Source: a bacterium
Lineage (GTDB): Bacteria; Bacillota; Clostridia; Lachnospirales; Lachnospiraceae
Length of the DNA stretch: 39,593 bases
NCBI GenBank assembly: GCA_023667365.1
Contig: JAMPAG010000021.1
Span: 1-39,593 of the forward strand
Direction: 5' to 3'
A program made the translations under genes and the position numbers. The notes under the pieces were generated by a model, which saw only the letters and a list, made by a program, of their open reading frames with translations, was not told where the DNA came from and did no database searches. Shown in pieces: positions 8,636 through 17,289 of this stretch (the first letter of the stretch is position 1; each line of letters starts with the position of its first letter).

Positions 8636-10333
8636 CTAAAAAACCAGACCCCGGTAACGGTTCACGCAGGCAAAGATTTCCTGCCTGCGCGGTCTTGCCA
8701 GCGACGCCGCCGCTTCTCCGCGTCCGGTAAGCGCTTCCGGTCCGTCCTGATCCAGCTCCGCCTCCAGCGCATCGACCGCCTGTGCAAGCGTTCTTGCGCC
8801 GTTAAACTGCTTTTCTTCCAGCATTTTTAACGCGTAGCCGAGCGCGCGCGTCTGCTCCTCATCCTTGAGCTGCTCTAAGCCCCGCAGGATCACGGTGTTT
8901 TTCGCAAGCGCCACCTCGTCCTTTCCGAACGTCTTGATTTTTAAGCGTTCCTCCGAAAGCAGCCGCCTGTCCGGTTTCGGACAGCGCTTCCCGTTGTATG
9001 CAGGAAATTCCGCCTGTTCCGTGCGGAACACAGCAAACTGCTCCGCTTTTGCTTTCGCCTGCTCCGTAATATCAAAAGGCACATATTCTTTCATCTGAAC
9101 GATGGTGTCCGCCACATGAAAATAAGAACCGCTGCTGCCCGCCACAAGGATCGTCGAAATTCCCTTGCTTTCATACAGGCTGTTCACACGCTCGATAAAC
9201 GGCGTGATCGGTTCCTCCTCGCTCTTCACGACTTCCTGCATCAGACGGTCACGGATCATAAAATTGGTCGCCGACGTATCCTCATCCATGAGCAGCAGCC
9301 GGCACCCGCTCTCAACCGCTTCCATCAGCCCCGCTGCCTGCGAGGTGCTTCCGCTCGCGTCCTGTGTCGTAAAATGCGCCGTGTCCTTTTTGTTCGGCAG
9401 ATGGCTGATAAACGGCGTAATATCGACATTGACAATGCTCCTGCCATCCTCGGCGCGCAGCTTCACCGCGCTCTCGTCCGTGATGACAAACTCTCTGCCA
9501 TCCCCGCCGATGTGATTGTAAACGCCGTCCTGAATCGCCTGCAGCACCGTCGATTTCCCGTGATAGCCGCCGCCCACAAACAGCGTGATACCCTTCCGGA
9601 TTCCCATGCCGCTCACCCGCCCCCGGTTCGGCAGCACAAGTTCCACGCGCAGCGATTCGGGCGAACGGAAAGGCACCGCCCCCTGCATCGGCTGATCCGA
9701 TACGCCGCTCTGTCTCGGCAGCACCGCGCCGTCCGCAATGAATGCGCACAGCCCCATTTTGGGCAGCTCGCCGCGGATATACTGCTGATCCTCGCAGAGC
9801 GCGACCGCCGCCGCAAGCGCTTTCTGGTCGATATTGGCAAAATAAAGACTTTTCCGCACGCAGTCCGGCAGAATGCGGAACAATATTTTTTCCAGCTCTC
9901 CCGCGTTGACACTGCGCCCGTTTGCGGGGAACCCGACTTCAAAACGCACGATGATCTTTCGCGCGTCCGCGCGGCACGCCGTGCGCTCCAAGACTTCCTG
10001 CCCGCAGCGCGACACGGCGAGCAATCCGCTTTTTCCGGAACCCTTCGCCACAAAACTGCCGCCTTTGATCTGATGTGCAAACAATCTTGTCAGATGATCC
10101 TGAAACGTGATCCGTTTGTATGTTTCTTCTATATATTCTTTGGGAAAGTCCGCTTTCGCCATCGGCACATGCACCGAAACGCGCGACGGCGCCGCAAACG
10201 GATCGCCCTGCACATGGTCGATGGAAAGCACATAACCCCCAAATTCATATTCCCCGCGCAGTTCCTTGTACGCGGGATACCCCCGATGGTCGATACTGCG
10301 CAATTTCGCCTGCAATTCACTTGATGTTTTCAT
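8636..10333 (-). CDS. Predicted ATPase of the ABC class (PF09818/COG3044)
   Basis: The 565-aa protein matches the ABC-class ATPase family by its ordered motifs: a basic N-terminal domain with FVAKGSGKSGLL (94-105), Walker A GGGYHGKST (254-262), a signature-like DASGSTSQA (325-333) and Walker B LLLMDEDTSATNF (346-358). No membrane segment is present, so it is not a transporter subunit. A trypanosome relative has been linked to RNA binding; the bacterial role is unknown. The ATG at 10333 has GAGGTAGAAC upstream, 15 bp after the GH43 stop, so co-transcription with the glycosidases is likely though a functional link is not obvious. Confidence 0.85.
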   Translation of the reverse strand: MKTSSELQAKLRSIDHRGYPAYKELRGEYEFGGYVLSIDHVQGDPFAAPSRVSVHVPMAKADFPKEYIEETYKRITFQDHLTRLFAHQIKGGSFVAKGSGKSGLLAVSRCGQEVLERTACRADARKIIVRFEVGFPANGRSVNAGELEKILFRILPDCVRKSLYFANIDQKALAAAVALCEDQQYIRGELPKMGLCAFIADGAVLPRQSGVSDQPMQGAVPFRSPESLRVELVLPNRGRVSGMGIRKGITLFVGGGYHGKSTVLQAIQDGVYNHIGGDGREFVITDESAVKLRAEDGRSIVNVDITPFISHLPNKKDTAHFTTQDASGSTSQAAGLMEAVESGCRLLLMDEDTSATNFMIRDRLMQEVVKSEEEPITPFIERVNSLYESKGISTILVAGSSGSYFHVADTIVQMKEYVPFDITEQAKAKAEQFAVFRTEQAEFPAYNGKRCPKPDRRLLSEERLKIKTFGKDEVALAKNTVILRGLEQLKDEEQTRALGYALKMLEEKQFNGARTLAQAVDALEAELDQDGPEALTGRGEAAASLARPRRQEIFACVNRYRGLVF

Positions 10334-10348
10334 GTTCTACCTCATATA

Positions 10349-12205
10349 CTAAATGCCTGCGCCCGTCTCGTAGACCAGACGCAGCTTTGAAAATTCAGCG
10401 CGGCAGTCCCCTACGGCATAACAGCCGATCATGACGCCCGTAAATCCTTCCACGACCTCGCTCGATAAGTATTTTGCCTCGCCGGTTCCCAGATACAATT
10501 CCTTTTCCCCCGTCTCCACAAAAAAGTGATACGCGGTATTTTCGCCTCTTACAATCAGCTTTGCGCTGTCTGTCGGGATCGGGAGCACCGCCTGAATATG
10601 TTTGATGCCGCCGATATTGAGACGAAGAATCACTTCCCAGCCGCCCTGTGCACACGCATTGCGTTCTCCGCACGGGACGTCGTGTACAGCTCCGCTGCCC
10701 TCTCCATATGCGCCATTCCGTGCATCGGATATGCCCGCTACGGCTGTTCCTCTTCCCTGCCGACGGATCAGCGCCGCCTCATAATGCTCATTTTCGCAGG
10801 AATACAAGGTGATTCCCGCTTCCGGCACGGAAGCGCGCTGACGGTCGTCCAGCACGCGCAGCGCTTTGCCGCCCTGCAAGCCGTCTGACGCCCGCAGCAC
10901 TCTGTCGCCCTGCACGTCGTCCGGCGCCCGCAATGCTTCGCTGTCCCGCACGTCGTCTGACGCCCGCAGCGCTTCGCTGTCCCGCACATCATCCGATGCC
11001 CGCAGCACTTCCGCTTCTCCTGCCGTCCCGTTCCCATCCGTCGCGCCTGTTTCCTGTCCGTCCGTTTCCGCCGCAGGCAGGTCTTGAACTCCCAGTTCTA
11101 CAGATAATTGAAACGCAAATTCTTTCTGCCGCATGGCAATAAAGGCCGGCGACGCCACATCATCCAACGTCTCCCTGCCGCCGTATAATACCGCGCGGTC
11201 CGCAAAAAGCTCATAACGGCTCGCGTCGGGATGACGCAGATAACACCAGTCAACGCCGAAATCTGTATTTTCAAACGTATATTCTTTTTTCACTTTCTGG
11301 GAGAACGTTCCCTTCAACTCATACGCAAAGTCGGCTGTCCCGTCCGTTCCCGCCCGGAACCAGCCGTTCTCATCAAACCGCACCGGAACCAGAAACACTT
11401 CGCGTCCCAGCGTATGATACGGCCGCCAGAGGTGCATCTGCCGGAATCCCAGACAAAAAATATGCCACTCGCCGTTGTAATCCTGAATCAAATCCCCATG
11501 GCCGATGCCCTGAATGAGGAACGGCGCTTTGTTGCGGTTTGTCAGCACCGGATTGTAAATATAATTCTCAAACGGTCCCCACACGGATGTCCCGCGGGCA
11601 TAGGTAATCATATGACCGTACTCCGTGCCGCCCTCCGCCGCCATCAGATAGTAATCGTTTCCGATCCGATACAGATGCGGACTTTCCAGAAAGCGCCCGC
11701 CCGTACCGTGCCAGACACATTTGCTTTCCGACAGCTTTTTGCCTGTCGCAATATCAATCTCACACTGCGTCACACCCTCCACGCCTGCATCGTCGCAGCC
11801 GTTACTCATGAAATAAGTATGCCCGTCCTCAAAATAAAGCGACGGATCAATGCCGCCCTGCGCGACATAAACCGGATCGGACCACTCGCCGTAAATATCG
11901 TCCGTATAAACATAGAAATTCTGGTGTGTGCTGTTGTTCGTCGTCACCATATAAAAACGTCCCTCATGATAACGGATCGTCGGTGCAAACACGCCGCCGG
12001 AACTGCCGATCTTCTCCAGCATCACCTGACTTCTGCGCGTCAGCACATATCCAAGCTGTTTCCAATTGACAAGATCCCCGCTTTCAAACAGCGGCACCCC
12101 CGGAAAATATTGAAACGAACTGCACACCATATAGTATTTACCGTTTGCCGCGCACACACTCGGATCCGGATAAAAACCGGATATGACAGGATTTTTGTAT
12201 TTCAT
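10349..12205 (-). CDS. Glycoside hydrolase family 43 enzyme with repeat insert
   Basis: About 618 aa. The five-bladed propeller carries the GH43 triad: base D14 in FYPDPS, D120 in GGIDPS and acid E174 in FLESPH. The C-terminal half is a beta-sandwich domain as in beta-xylosidase/alpha-arabinofuranosidase members. It has no signal peptide and likely acts on imported xylan or arabinan oligosaccharides. The sandwich is interrupted by a low-complexity Asp/Gly/Ala-rich insert (about 385-510) containing five 12-residue repeats (400-459). I start at ATG 12205 because family proteins begin close to this motif; the ribosome site is poor. It is downstream of the GH13 gene by 72 bp and probably in one operon with it. 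Confidence 0.9.
   Translation of the reverse strand: MKYKNPVISGFYPDPSVCAANGKYYMVCSSFQYFPGVPLFESGDLVNWKQLGYVLTRRSQVMLEKIGSSGGVFAPTIRYHEGRFYMVTTNNSTHQNFYVYTDDIYGEWSDPVYVAQGGIDPSLYFEDGHTYFMSNGCDDAGVEGVTQCEIDIATGKKLSESKCVWHGTGGRFLESPHLYRIGNDYYLMAAEGGTEYGHMITYARGTSVWGPFENYIYNPVLTNRNKAPFLIQGIGHGDLIQDYNGEWHIFCLGFRQMHLWRPYHTLGREVFLVPVRFDENGWFRAGTDGTADFAYELKGTFSQKVKKEYTFENTDFGVDWCYLRHPDASRYELFADRAVLYGGRETLDDVASPAFIAMRQKEFAFQLSVELGVQDLPAAETDGQETGATDGNGTAGEAEVLRASDDVRDSEALRASDDVRDSEALRAPDDVQGDRVLRASDGLQGGKALRVLDDRQRASVPEAGITLYSCENEHYEAALIRRQGRGTAVAGISDARNGAYGEGSGAVHDVPCGERNACAQGGWEVILRLNIGGIKHIQAVLPIPTDSAKLIVRGENTAYHFFVETGEKELYLGTGEAKYLSSEVVEGFTGVMIGCYAVGDCRAEFSKLRLVYETGAGI
10829..11008 (-). repeat. In-frame 36-bp minisatellite in the GH43 gene
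   Basis: Five consecutive 12-codon units of the type [A/V]LRASDDVRDSE, the first two nearly identical and the later ones diverging (ALRAPDDVQGDR, VLRASDGLQGGK, ALRVLDDRQRAS). The unit length is a multiple of three, so copy-number change would keep the frame. Confidence 0.85.
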
Positions 12206-12277
12206 CTTAACATCACACCATGCCTTTCTCACAATCTGCAAATTCGTGCATCAGCACAAATCTTCACCGGGTTTCCT

Positions 12278-14218
12278 CTATCGGAAACTCTTCACCCAAT
12301 TCACCAGAGAATCATGATAAACATTATCATAAACGTCCTGCCGCATTCTGTCGGTCACATTGCCGTTCTTCTCCATGATGGCAAGAATCGCTTCCTGAAG
12401 CCCGGCGATCCTGCCGCGCTCGAACGCCTCATCACAGGCGCGGTTCATGGCTTCATGCGCTTCATCTTTCGCTGTTTCCGCGGCATTTGTTTCCGGCATG
12501 CTTTTGCATGTCCCCGCGCCTTCACCCTCTGCGCCGCCGTTTTCCTCTTTCTGCACATGCGCGCCCGTCTGCACCGCCGCGATGTCTCCTGCCTGCGCGT
12601 TGTTCTGCGTTTCGCCCGCTGTGCTCTCCGCCTGCACGCTGTTCTGCGTTTCGCCCGCTGTGCTCTCCGCCTGCACGTTGTTCTGCGTTTCGCCCGCTGT
12701 GCTCTCCGCCTGCACGCTATCCCTCGTTTCGCCCGCCGTGCTCTCCGTCTGCGCGCCGTCTGCGTCCGTCCCGGCTCCCGCCGCTTCTGTGCCAGACTGT
12801 GCGCCGCCCGGCGTTTCGTCCGCCGCATCCTTCGCACCGCTCTCCCCGGCGGCATCCGTCTCGAACTGATCCGCATTCATCAGCCAGATTTCCCCCGAAT
12901 TTGCTTTGACATTGACGCAGATTGTCCCGTTGACCGCAGATACTCTCTGCCCCGACAACGCGCCGACAAACTCCGCACCGCTTCCACATGCCACCGTCAT
13001 CACATAATCGCTGTCGTCATTGTTGACCGTCACAATCGCCGTTTCCCCCTGCGTGTTTCTGGAAAACGCATACTGTCTGTTTGTCAACAGCAGCTGCTGA
13101 TAATCGCCGTAAGACAACGCTTTCGAAGCCTGACGGATTTTCCCCAGCGCGGCGGTTAGCTTCGTGCAGGCATTGTTTGTCAATGCATCCTTGTAATCGT
13201 CAAGGGAAAGCGCCGGTCTGAGCGACGCGTCCGAAAATTTTTCTTTTTTCCCCTCGATTCCGAATTCCGAACCGTAATAAACGCTCGGCACACCGGGCAG
13301 CGTATAAAGAAGCACATGCACGGGCGCGTAATGCGCCTTGTTGTTGAGCTTTGTATAAATGCGCTCCACATCATGATTATCCACAAAATTATAAAGCTTC
13401 AATCCGTCCGGACGGTTCCCGCCCATCCCGTACAGGCGCGTCACCGTATGCGCGATTTCGAAATAATTATGATCGTTATGCCCGGAATACAGCGCCTTAT
13501 GCAAATGATAATTCGTGACGGAATGAAGCGTTCCCTCGTTCACCCAGCGGGTATAATCGCCGTGAATGACCTCGCCCATCAGCCAGAATTCCGGCTTTAC
13601 CTCATTGGCGACGCCGCGCAGCGCGCGCATAAACTCAAAATCCAGCACATCCGCCGCATCCAGCCGGATTCCGTCAACATCAAATTCGCTTACCCAGAAG
13701 CGGATCACATCACAGATATAATCCCGCACCGCCGGATTTCTCTGATTAAGCTTGACAAGCAGGTTGTAGCCGCCCCAGTTGTCATAGGAAAATCCGTCGT
13801 TGTACTCGTTGTTGCCCAAAAAATTCACATTGCAGAACCAATCCTTATACGCCGAATTTTCCCTGTTTTGCTTCAGATCCTGAAACGCGAAAAAATCACG
13901 CCCGACATGATTAAACACGCCGTCAAAAATGACACGGATTCCCTGCTCGTGACACGCCTTCACAAACGCAGTGAGATCCGCGTTATCACCGAGCCGGGAA
14001 TCAAGCTTCCTATAATCCGTCGTCTCATAGCCGTGTCCCACGGACTCAAATAACGGTCCGATGTAAAGCGCGTTACACCCGATCTTTTTGCAATGCGCGA
14101 TCCACGGAATCAGGGTGTTTAACCGATGCACCGGTTCCCCGTACGGATTCTCCGTCGGCGCGCCCGCAAGCCCCAGCGGATAAATGTGATAAAATACTGC
14201 CTCGTCATACCATGCCAT
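12278..14218 (-). CDS. GH13 alpha-amylase family enzyme with repeat insert
   Basis: A 646-aa protein whose first ~430 residues form a GH13 barrel: region I DGVFNHVG (99-106), nucleophile D187 in GIRLDAAD, acid/base E216 in LMGEV and D283 in FVDNHD. It starts straight at the barrel without a signal peptide or N-terminal CBM, like cytosolic maltodextrin-cleaving enzymes; exact specificity is open. Residues about 450-575 are a Thr/Glu/Gln/Ala-rich low-complexity linker with four 13-residue repeats, followed by a helical C-terminal tail (about 595-646) whose start resembles C-terminal helices of transposase-like or Rpn proteins only superficially. A strong GAGGAGG precedes the ATG. It is first in the GH13-GH43-ATPase run. 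Confidence 0.88.
   Translation of the reverse strand: MAWYDEAVFYHIYPLGLAGAPTENPYGEPVHRLNTLIPWIAHCKKIGCNALYIGPLFESVGHGYETTDYRKLDSRLGDNADLTAFVKACHEQGIRVIFDGVFNHVGRDFFAFQDLKQNRENSAYKDWFCNVNFLGNNEYNDGFSYDNWGGYNLLVKLNQRNPAVRDYICDVIRFWVSEFDVDGIRLDAADVLDFEFMRALRGVANEVKPEFWLMGEVIHGDYTRWVNEGTLHSVTNYHLHKALYSGHNDHNYFEIAHTVTRLYGMGGNRPDGLKLYNFVDNHDVERIYTKLNNKAHYAPVHVLLYTLPGVPSVYYGSEFGIEGKKEKFSDASLRPALSLDDYKDALTNNACTKLTAALGKIRQASKALSYGDYQQLLLTNRQYAFSRNTQGETAIVTVNNDDSDYVMTVACGSGAEFVGALSGQRVSAVNGTICVNVKANSGEIWLMNADQFETDAAGESGAKDAADETPGGAQSGTEAAGAGTDADGAQTESTAGETRDSVQAESTAGETQNNVQAESTAGETQNSVQAESTAGETQNNAQAGDIAAVQTGAHVQKEENGGAEGEGAGTCKSMPETNAAETAKDEAHEAMNRACDEAFERGRIAGLQEAILAIMEKNGNVTDRMRQDVYDNVYHDSLVNWVKSFR
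12590..12745 (-). repeat. In-frame 39-bp minisatellite in the GH13 gene
   Basis: Four 13-codon units of the type ESTAGETQNNVQA (variants RDSVQA, NSVQA, NNAQA), at residues 492-543. The nucleotide copies are almost identical, pointing to recent expansion. It forms a hydrophilic, probably disordered spacer. Confidence 0.88.
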
Positions 14219-14266
14219 GTCTTTACCTCCTCATACCCTATCTATATGAAATAACATCAAAAACCT

Positions 14267-14339
14267 CGGAAGAATCGCATAGCGGATTCAAAAGAAATGC
14301 CTCCGGTTATTTCCAGAAGAATCGCATAGCGATTCTTCT
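14267..14339. repeat. Repeated GAATCGCATAGCG motif with perfect hairpin
   Basis: AGAAGAATCGC-ATA-GCGATTCTTCT (14315-14339) is a perfect 11-bp stem with a 3-nt loop. A near copy, GAAGAATCGCATAGCGGATTC, lies at about 14267-14287. They sit between the channel gene stop (14362) and the GH13 start, with no T run on the minus strand, so termination is only possible, not clear. Confidence 0.6.
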
Positions 14340-14361
14340 AAAGCATGCGAAGCACGATTTT

Positions 14362-16287
14362 TTATTCCTCCCCTAACGATAAAATCACAAGCGTATCCTC
14401 CTCGCCGAACGTCACCATCTCGTGCTTGGACGGATTTAACGTCACGTCATCGTCCTCATTCAGCTTCCATCCCATCGCGATCTCCGCGTTGTCCCTGACG
14501 ATCTTCGTGATCGCCGCAAAGGAGATCGGCTCGCCCAACTTCACGTAATTTCCGGCGGGCTTCATATAGATTTCCGAGCCCTCGGACTGGAGCAGTTCAC
14601 GGAAGATCACATGCAGATCCAGTTCGTTGGATACCTGCGCCATGATCCGGTTCGCGATCTCGCTGCCGACAATAAAATCGTTGACCTTCGCGATCTTCAA
14701 AAGCTGCTGATCCTCCGCGATCGTCACTTCGCTTGTCACATTGATCTTATGCGGACACGTCTCGATCAGACTGCGCAGATGCAGAAGGAGCATCGCCGTC
14801 TGCGCGTCCGCTTCCTCCTCCGGAATGCCGTCCTCACAAACCAGCATCACATTCGTGATGCCGGGCACTTTTTCATTTACCAATTCATGCAGAACCTCCG
14901 GATCAAAAATATCACACTGAACAAACGCCACATCAATATATTCCAACAGCGGCTGTACGACACTGATGTCATAATCGCGGTCGGACGCGATCAGTACGGT
15001 AGAACCTTTTTTCACAAAATCATCCAGCCCGCACAAAATATCTTTTAACGCCATGTTCCAGTCAAGCACCAGAACATGCAGTTCCTTGCGGTCCTCTAAC
15101 GGCGTTACATTGGCAAGATGGCTCTCGTCCGGCAGCGGACGGCTCTCGTCAAACGCAATCACCTCCCCGTCGTCATCCGAGAGCAGGATCAGATCGTCCT
15201 CCGGATGGATCACAATATCGTTTTCCGGATTGATGACGATCTCTTTTTTCCCGCCGTTTCTTCTGACGCCGACAAGCACCGCATTTTCGAATTGATTGAT
15301 CAGATCGCCGAATGCAATATCCTTCTCGATGAATTTTTTGCCATCCTTATAATGCGCCTCGAAATACAGCTCCGATTTCTGGTAGCTGAACACCTCCGCC
15401 AGCACGAGGGAAAGCCCCGGCTGCCGGCAGACCTGCGCCATGATCCGCGCGAGCAGATCCTCAAAATACAAAATTTCCGTCTGGGAACGAAATTCTTCCG
15501 TCGCGATCTGCGCCGCCTCAATGCTCCGCTTATTATGTAACAGCGTCGTGATGTTCGGTCCCTTCCCTTTCACCGTCCCTTTTCTCTGCTTGAGATATGC
15601 TGTGACGGAAAGCAGAATGCGGAGCACGTAAAAATCATTATCGTTATTGACAATGACCGCCTTTGCTTTTTCTAGCGACGCCATTTCAAACAGGCTCTCC
15701 TGCGTCGGCTTGCCCTTCCGGCAGATGATCTCCGTCGTGCGGAAGCCCTCGCCCTTAAAATGCTCCCGGATCGCCTGTTCCATTTCCTCTTTATCCACAT
15801 CGTCCAAAACGACCACACAGCCGCGCTTCTGGTTGGCGTTCGCCTCCACCAGTTCCTCTAAAATACTGAACACATTCGAGTTAAAGCCGATGATGACCGT
15901 ATGGTCTCTCTCGATGATCTGCGAATGCCCTTTGCGCAGGTCGGACATTTTCCGGTCAAGCGCGCTGCCGATGATTCCAATCAACGCACCCATTAACACC
16001 ATGCCGCAGAGCGTCACCACCAGCATGAGCGCGAGCAGCGGCTTGTTTTCGGTGCCGTCCGCCGTAATCGTTCCCTGGTCGATCAGGTGCATCAGACTGC
16101 TCCATACGCCGCCCGCCGTCGTCGCCTCATTGTCAAACGACGATCCCGCCACGCCGACGATCAGGACAAGAACAAAGGCGGCAAGCAGCAGCATGATAAA
16201 CTGCGCGCCGACTCCTTTCGACATATATTTGTCAAACGCATAATTCCATTTTTTCATCCATGTCGGTCTTCTTTTTTTCCCGTTCAT
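14362..16287 (-). CDS. CASTOR/POLLUX-type ion-channel protein
   Basis: About 641 aa with two N-terminal membrane helices (about 25-47 and 85-110) flanking a pore-like segment with LMHLIDQGT. Two large Rossmann/RCK-type cytosolic domains follow (HTVIIGFNSNVFSILEEL from about 128; HVLVLDWN from about 410). This order is that of the CASTOR/POLLUX family, calcium-regulated cation channels related to K+ channels, named from plant nuclear-envelope proteins. The K+ filter TVGYG is absent, as usual for this family. ATG 16287 (MNGKKRR) follows GGGAGGGG; the longer frame from 16395 is rejected. A role in ion homeostasis is inferred. Confidence 0.82.
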   Translation of the reverse strand: MNGKKRRPTWMKKWNYAFDKYMSKGVGAQFIMLLLAAFVLVLIVGVAGSSFDNEATTAGGVWSSLMHLIDQGTITADGTENKPLLALMLVVTLCGMVLMGALIGIIGSALDRKMSDLRKGHSQIIERDHTVIIGFNSNVFSILEELVEANANQKRGCVVVLDDVDKEEMEQAIREHFKGEGFRTTEIICRKGKPTQESLFEMASLEKAKAVIVNNDNDFYVLRILLSVTAYLKQRKGTVKGKGPNITTLLHNKRSIEAAQIATEEFRSQTEILYFEDLLARIMAQVCRQPGLSLVLAEVFSYQKSELYFEAHYKDGKKFIEKDIAFGDLINQFENAVLVGVRRNGGKKEIVINPENDIVIHPEDDLILLSDDDGEVIAFDESRPLPDESHLANVTPLEDRKELHVLVLDWNMALKDILCGLDDFVKKGSTVLIASDRDYDISVVQPLLEYIDVAFVQCDIFDPEVLHELVNEKVPGITNVMLVCEDGIPEEEADAQTAMLLLHLRSLIETCPHKINVTSEVTIAEDQQLLKIAKVNDFIVGSEIANRIMAQVSNELDLHVIFRELLQSEGSEIYMKPAGNYVKLGEPISFAAITKIVRDNAEIAMGWKLNEDDDVTLNPSKHEMVTFGEEDTLVILSLGEE

Positions 16288-16378
16288 AGCCCCTCCCATG
16301 ATCTCGGTTTTATCCTCCGCCGTATACGGTCCGCGGCTGTCCTTTTCGCATGCGCACTCCGCTTCGCTCCGGCGCGGT

Positions 16379-16396
16379 ATCATGTCTGACGACATT
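16379..16396. repeat. 18-bp repeated palindrome, copy 2
   Basis: Identical to 6290-6307 and again about 100 bp upstream of a minus-strand gene start, here the channel gene. Confidence 0.7.
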
Positions 16397-16486
16397 CTAT
16401 CGTGATCTCCGCCAGCCCGCGCTTCCGTATCCTATCGCCAGCAGAACGTTGCCAAAACAGGCATGTGCCTTCGCATAGCTGCACTG

Positions 16487-17032
16487 TCATTCTATCGTAA
16501 TCCCTGCCGCGCCGCATGTGCCCTGCGCCGAGAGCGTCTCCACAATCCCGCGCATTCTCTCATTCATCAAATGGTACATTGTCTGTTTTTTCCAGCAGAT
16601 GCCCTCCAGATATTCCTGCTGTTTTGCGGAAAGTCCAAGCGCGGCAAAGCCGCCCGCCGCCTGAATCCCGCCGAAATCGCACGCGGCGTATACGCGCCCG
16701 TCCTGCGCCTCCCGTTCCGGTTCTTTTTCCACACGGCGGAAGCTCTTTTTGCCGTATTTTCCTTCCTCCTGCACATAGGTATACGTCTTCCCCGGCGCGC
16801 CCCGCTCCGGTTCCTGCAACAGCAGAATCCCTTCGTCCAACAGGGTTTTTGTGTATGCCTGCCGCACGCGCTCATAGGATACCGGAAAGCTTAACCGCTC
16901 GTGAATCTCCTTCGCCGTACAGCCAAGGTGCGCAAGATGGCGGATCGCGCCCCCGCACGCCACATCAAACGTAAAATCGGACAATGCCTGTCCAAACGCC
17001 TGATTTTCGCTGTTTTGTCCGCTTTGCTCCAT
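16487..17032 (-). CDS. Hypothetical protein, winged-helix-like
   Basis: About 181 aa, not recognised. The N-terminal half reads as a helix-turn-helix/winged-helix (HLGCTAKEIHERLSFPVSYERVRQAYTKTLLDEGILLL) followed by a wing-like hairpin (GKTYTYVQEEG). The C-terminal half contains helices with AKQQEYLEGICWKKQTMYHL. Cys residues are scattered without a clear metal motif. It may be a DNA-binding regulator. ATG 17032 or GTG 17044 could start it; both have weak ribosome sites. It is upstream of the channel gene by about 200 bp. An imperfect inverted repeat CTAAG-AAAG/CTTCCTTAG lies just upstream (about 17062-17096). Confidence 0.6.
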   Translation of the reverse strand: MEQSGQNSENQAFGQALSDFTFDVACGGAIRHLAHLGCTAKEIHERLSFPVSYERVRQAYTKTLLDEGILLLQEPERGAPGKTYTYVQEEGKYGKKSFRRVEKEPEREAQDGRVYAACDFGGIQAAGGFAALGLSAKQQEYLEGICWKKQTMYHLMNERMRGIVETLSAQGTCGAAGITIE

Positions 17033-17184
17033 CCCATCACCCACTTATCCGCAAAAAGAACTAAGAAAGCGCCAATTTCATCAGCACTTCCTTAGTTTAC
17101 CAAAAAAGACGCCCGTATGCAAGTCCGCAGACGCGCCGATAAGGTGCAGGTTCTGCACGGGCGGCGCTATTTTTTGTCAGATAA

Positions 17185-17289
17185 AAAAATCTTTGATTTT
17201 TCAATCTAATCATCCATGCTGATGCAAGCCTGCGAGTTTGGGCGTCAGCACAAATCTCGCGATTGAAAAATCTCTGATTTTTCAATCTA
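17185..17289. repeat. 24-bp near-identical repeat and larC 3' hairpin
   Basis: AAAAATCT(T/C)TGATTTTTCAATCTA-type copies occur at 17185-17208 and 17266-17289 with one mismatch. The second is half of a perfect 12-bp stem GATTGAAAAATC/GATTTTTCAATC (17261-17272 and 17276-17287, loop 3 nt) that overlaps the larC stop codon. It may act as a larC terminator or mRNA 3' end. Confidence 0.6.

Noticed and set aside
9116..10324. 402-codon plus-strand frame opposite the ABC-class ATPase gene
   Set aside because: It is antisense to a clear family member in a G+C-rich region, has Arg/His/Pro-rich composition and no ribosome site.
12590..12745. CRISPR-like appearance of regular repeats
   Set aside because: The 39-bp units are directly adjacent without unique spacers and keep the GH13 reading frame, so it is a coding minisatellite.
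11231..13159. 642-codon plus-strand frame across the GH43 and GH13 genes
   Set aside because: It spans two well-supported genes and their gap on the other strand; the composition is that of a reading-frame shadow, including translated minisatellite.
16391..16511. Duplicated CATTCTATCGT-A/GATC stretch at 16391 and 16491
   Set aside because: The shared stretch is only about 11 identical bases plus loose similarity, at the 3' end of a gene; too short to infer a duplication.
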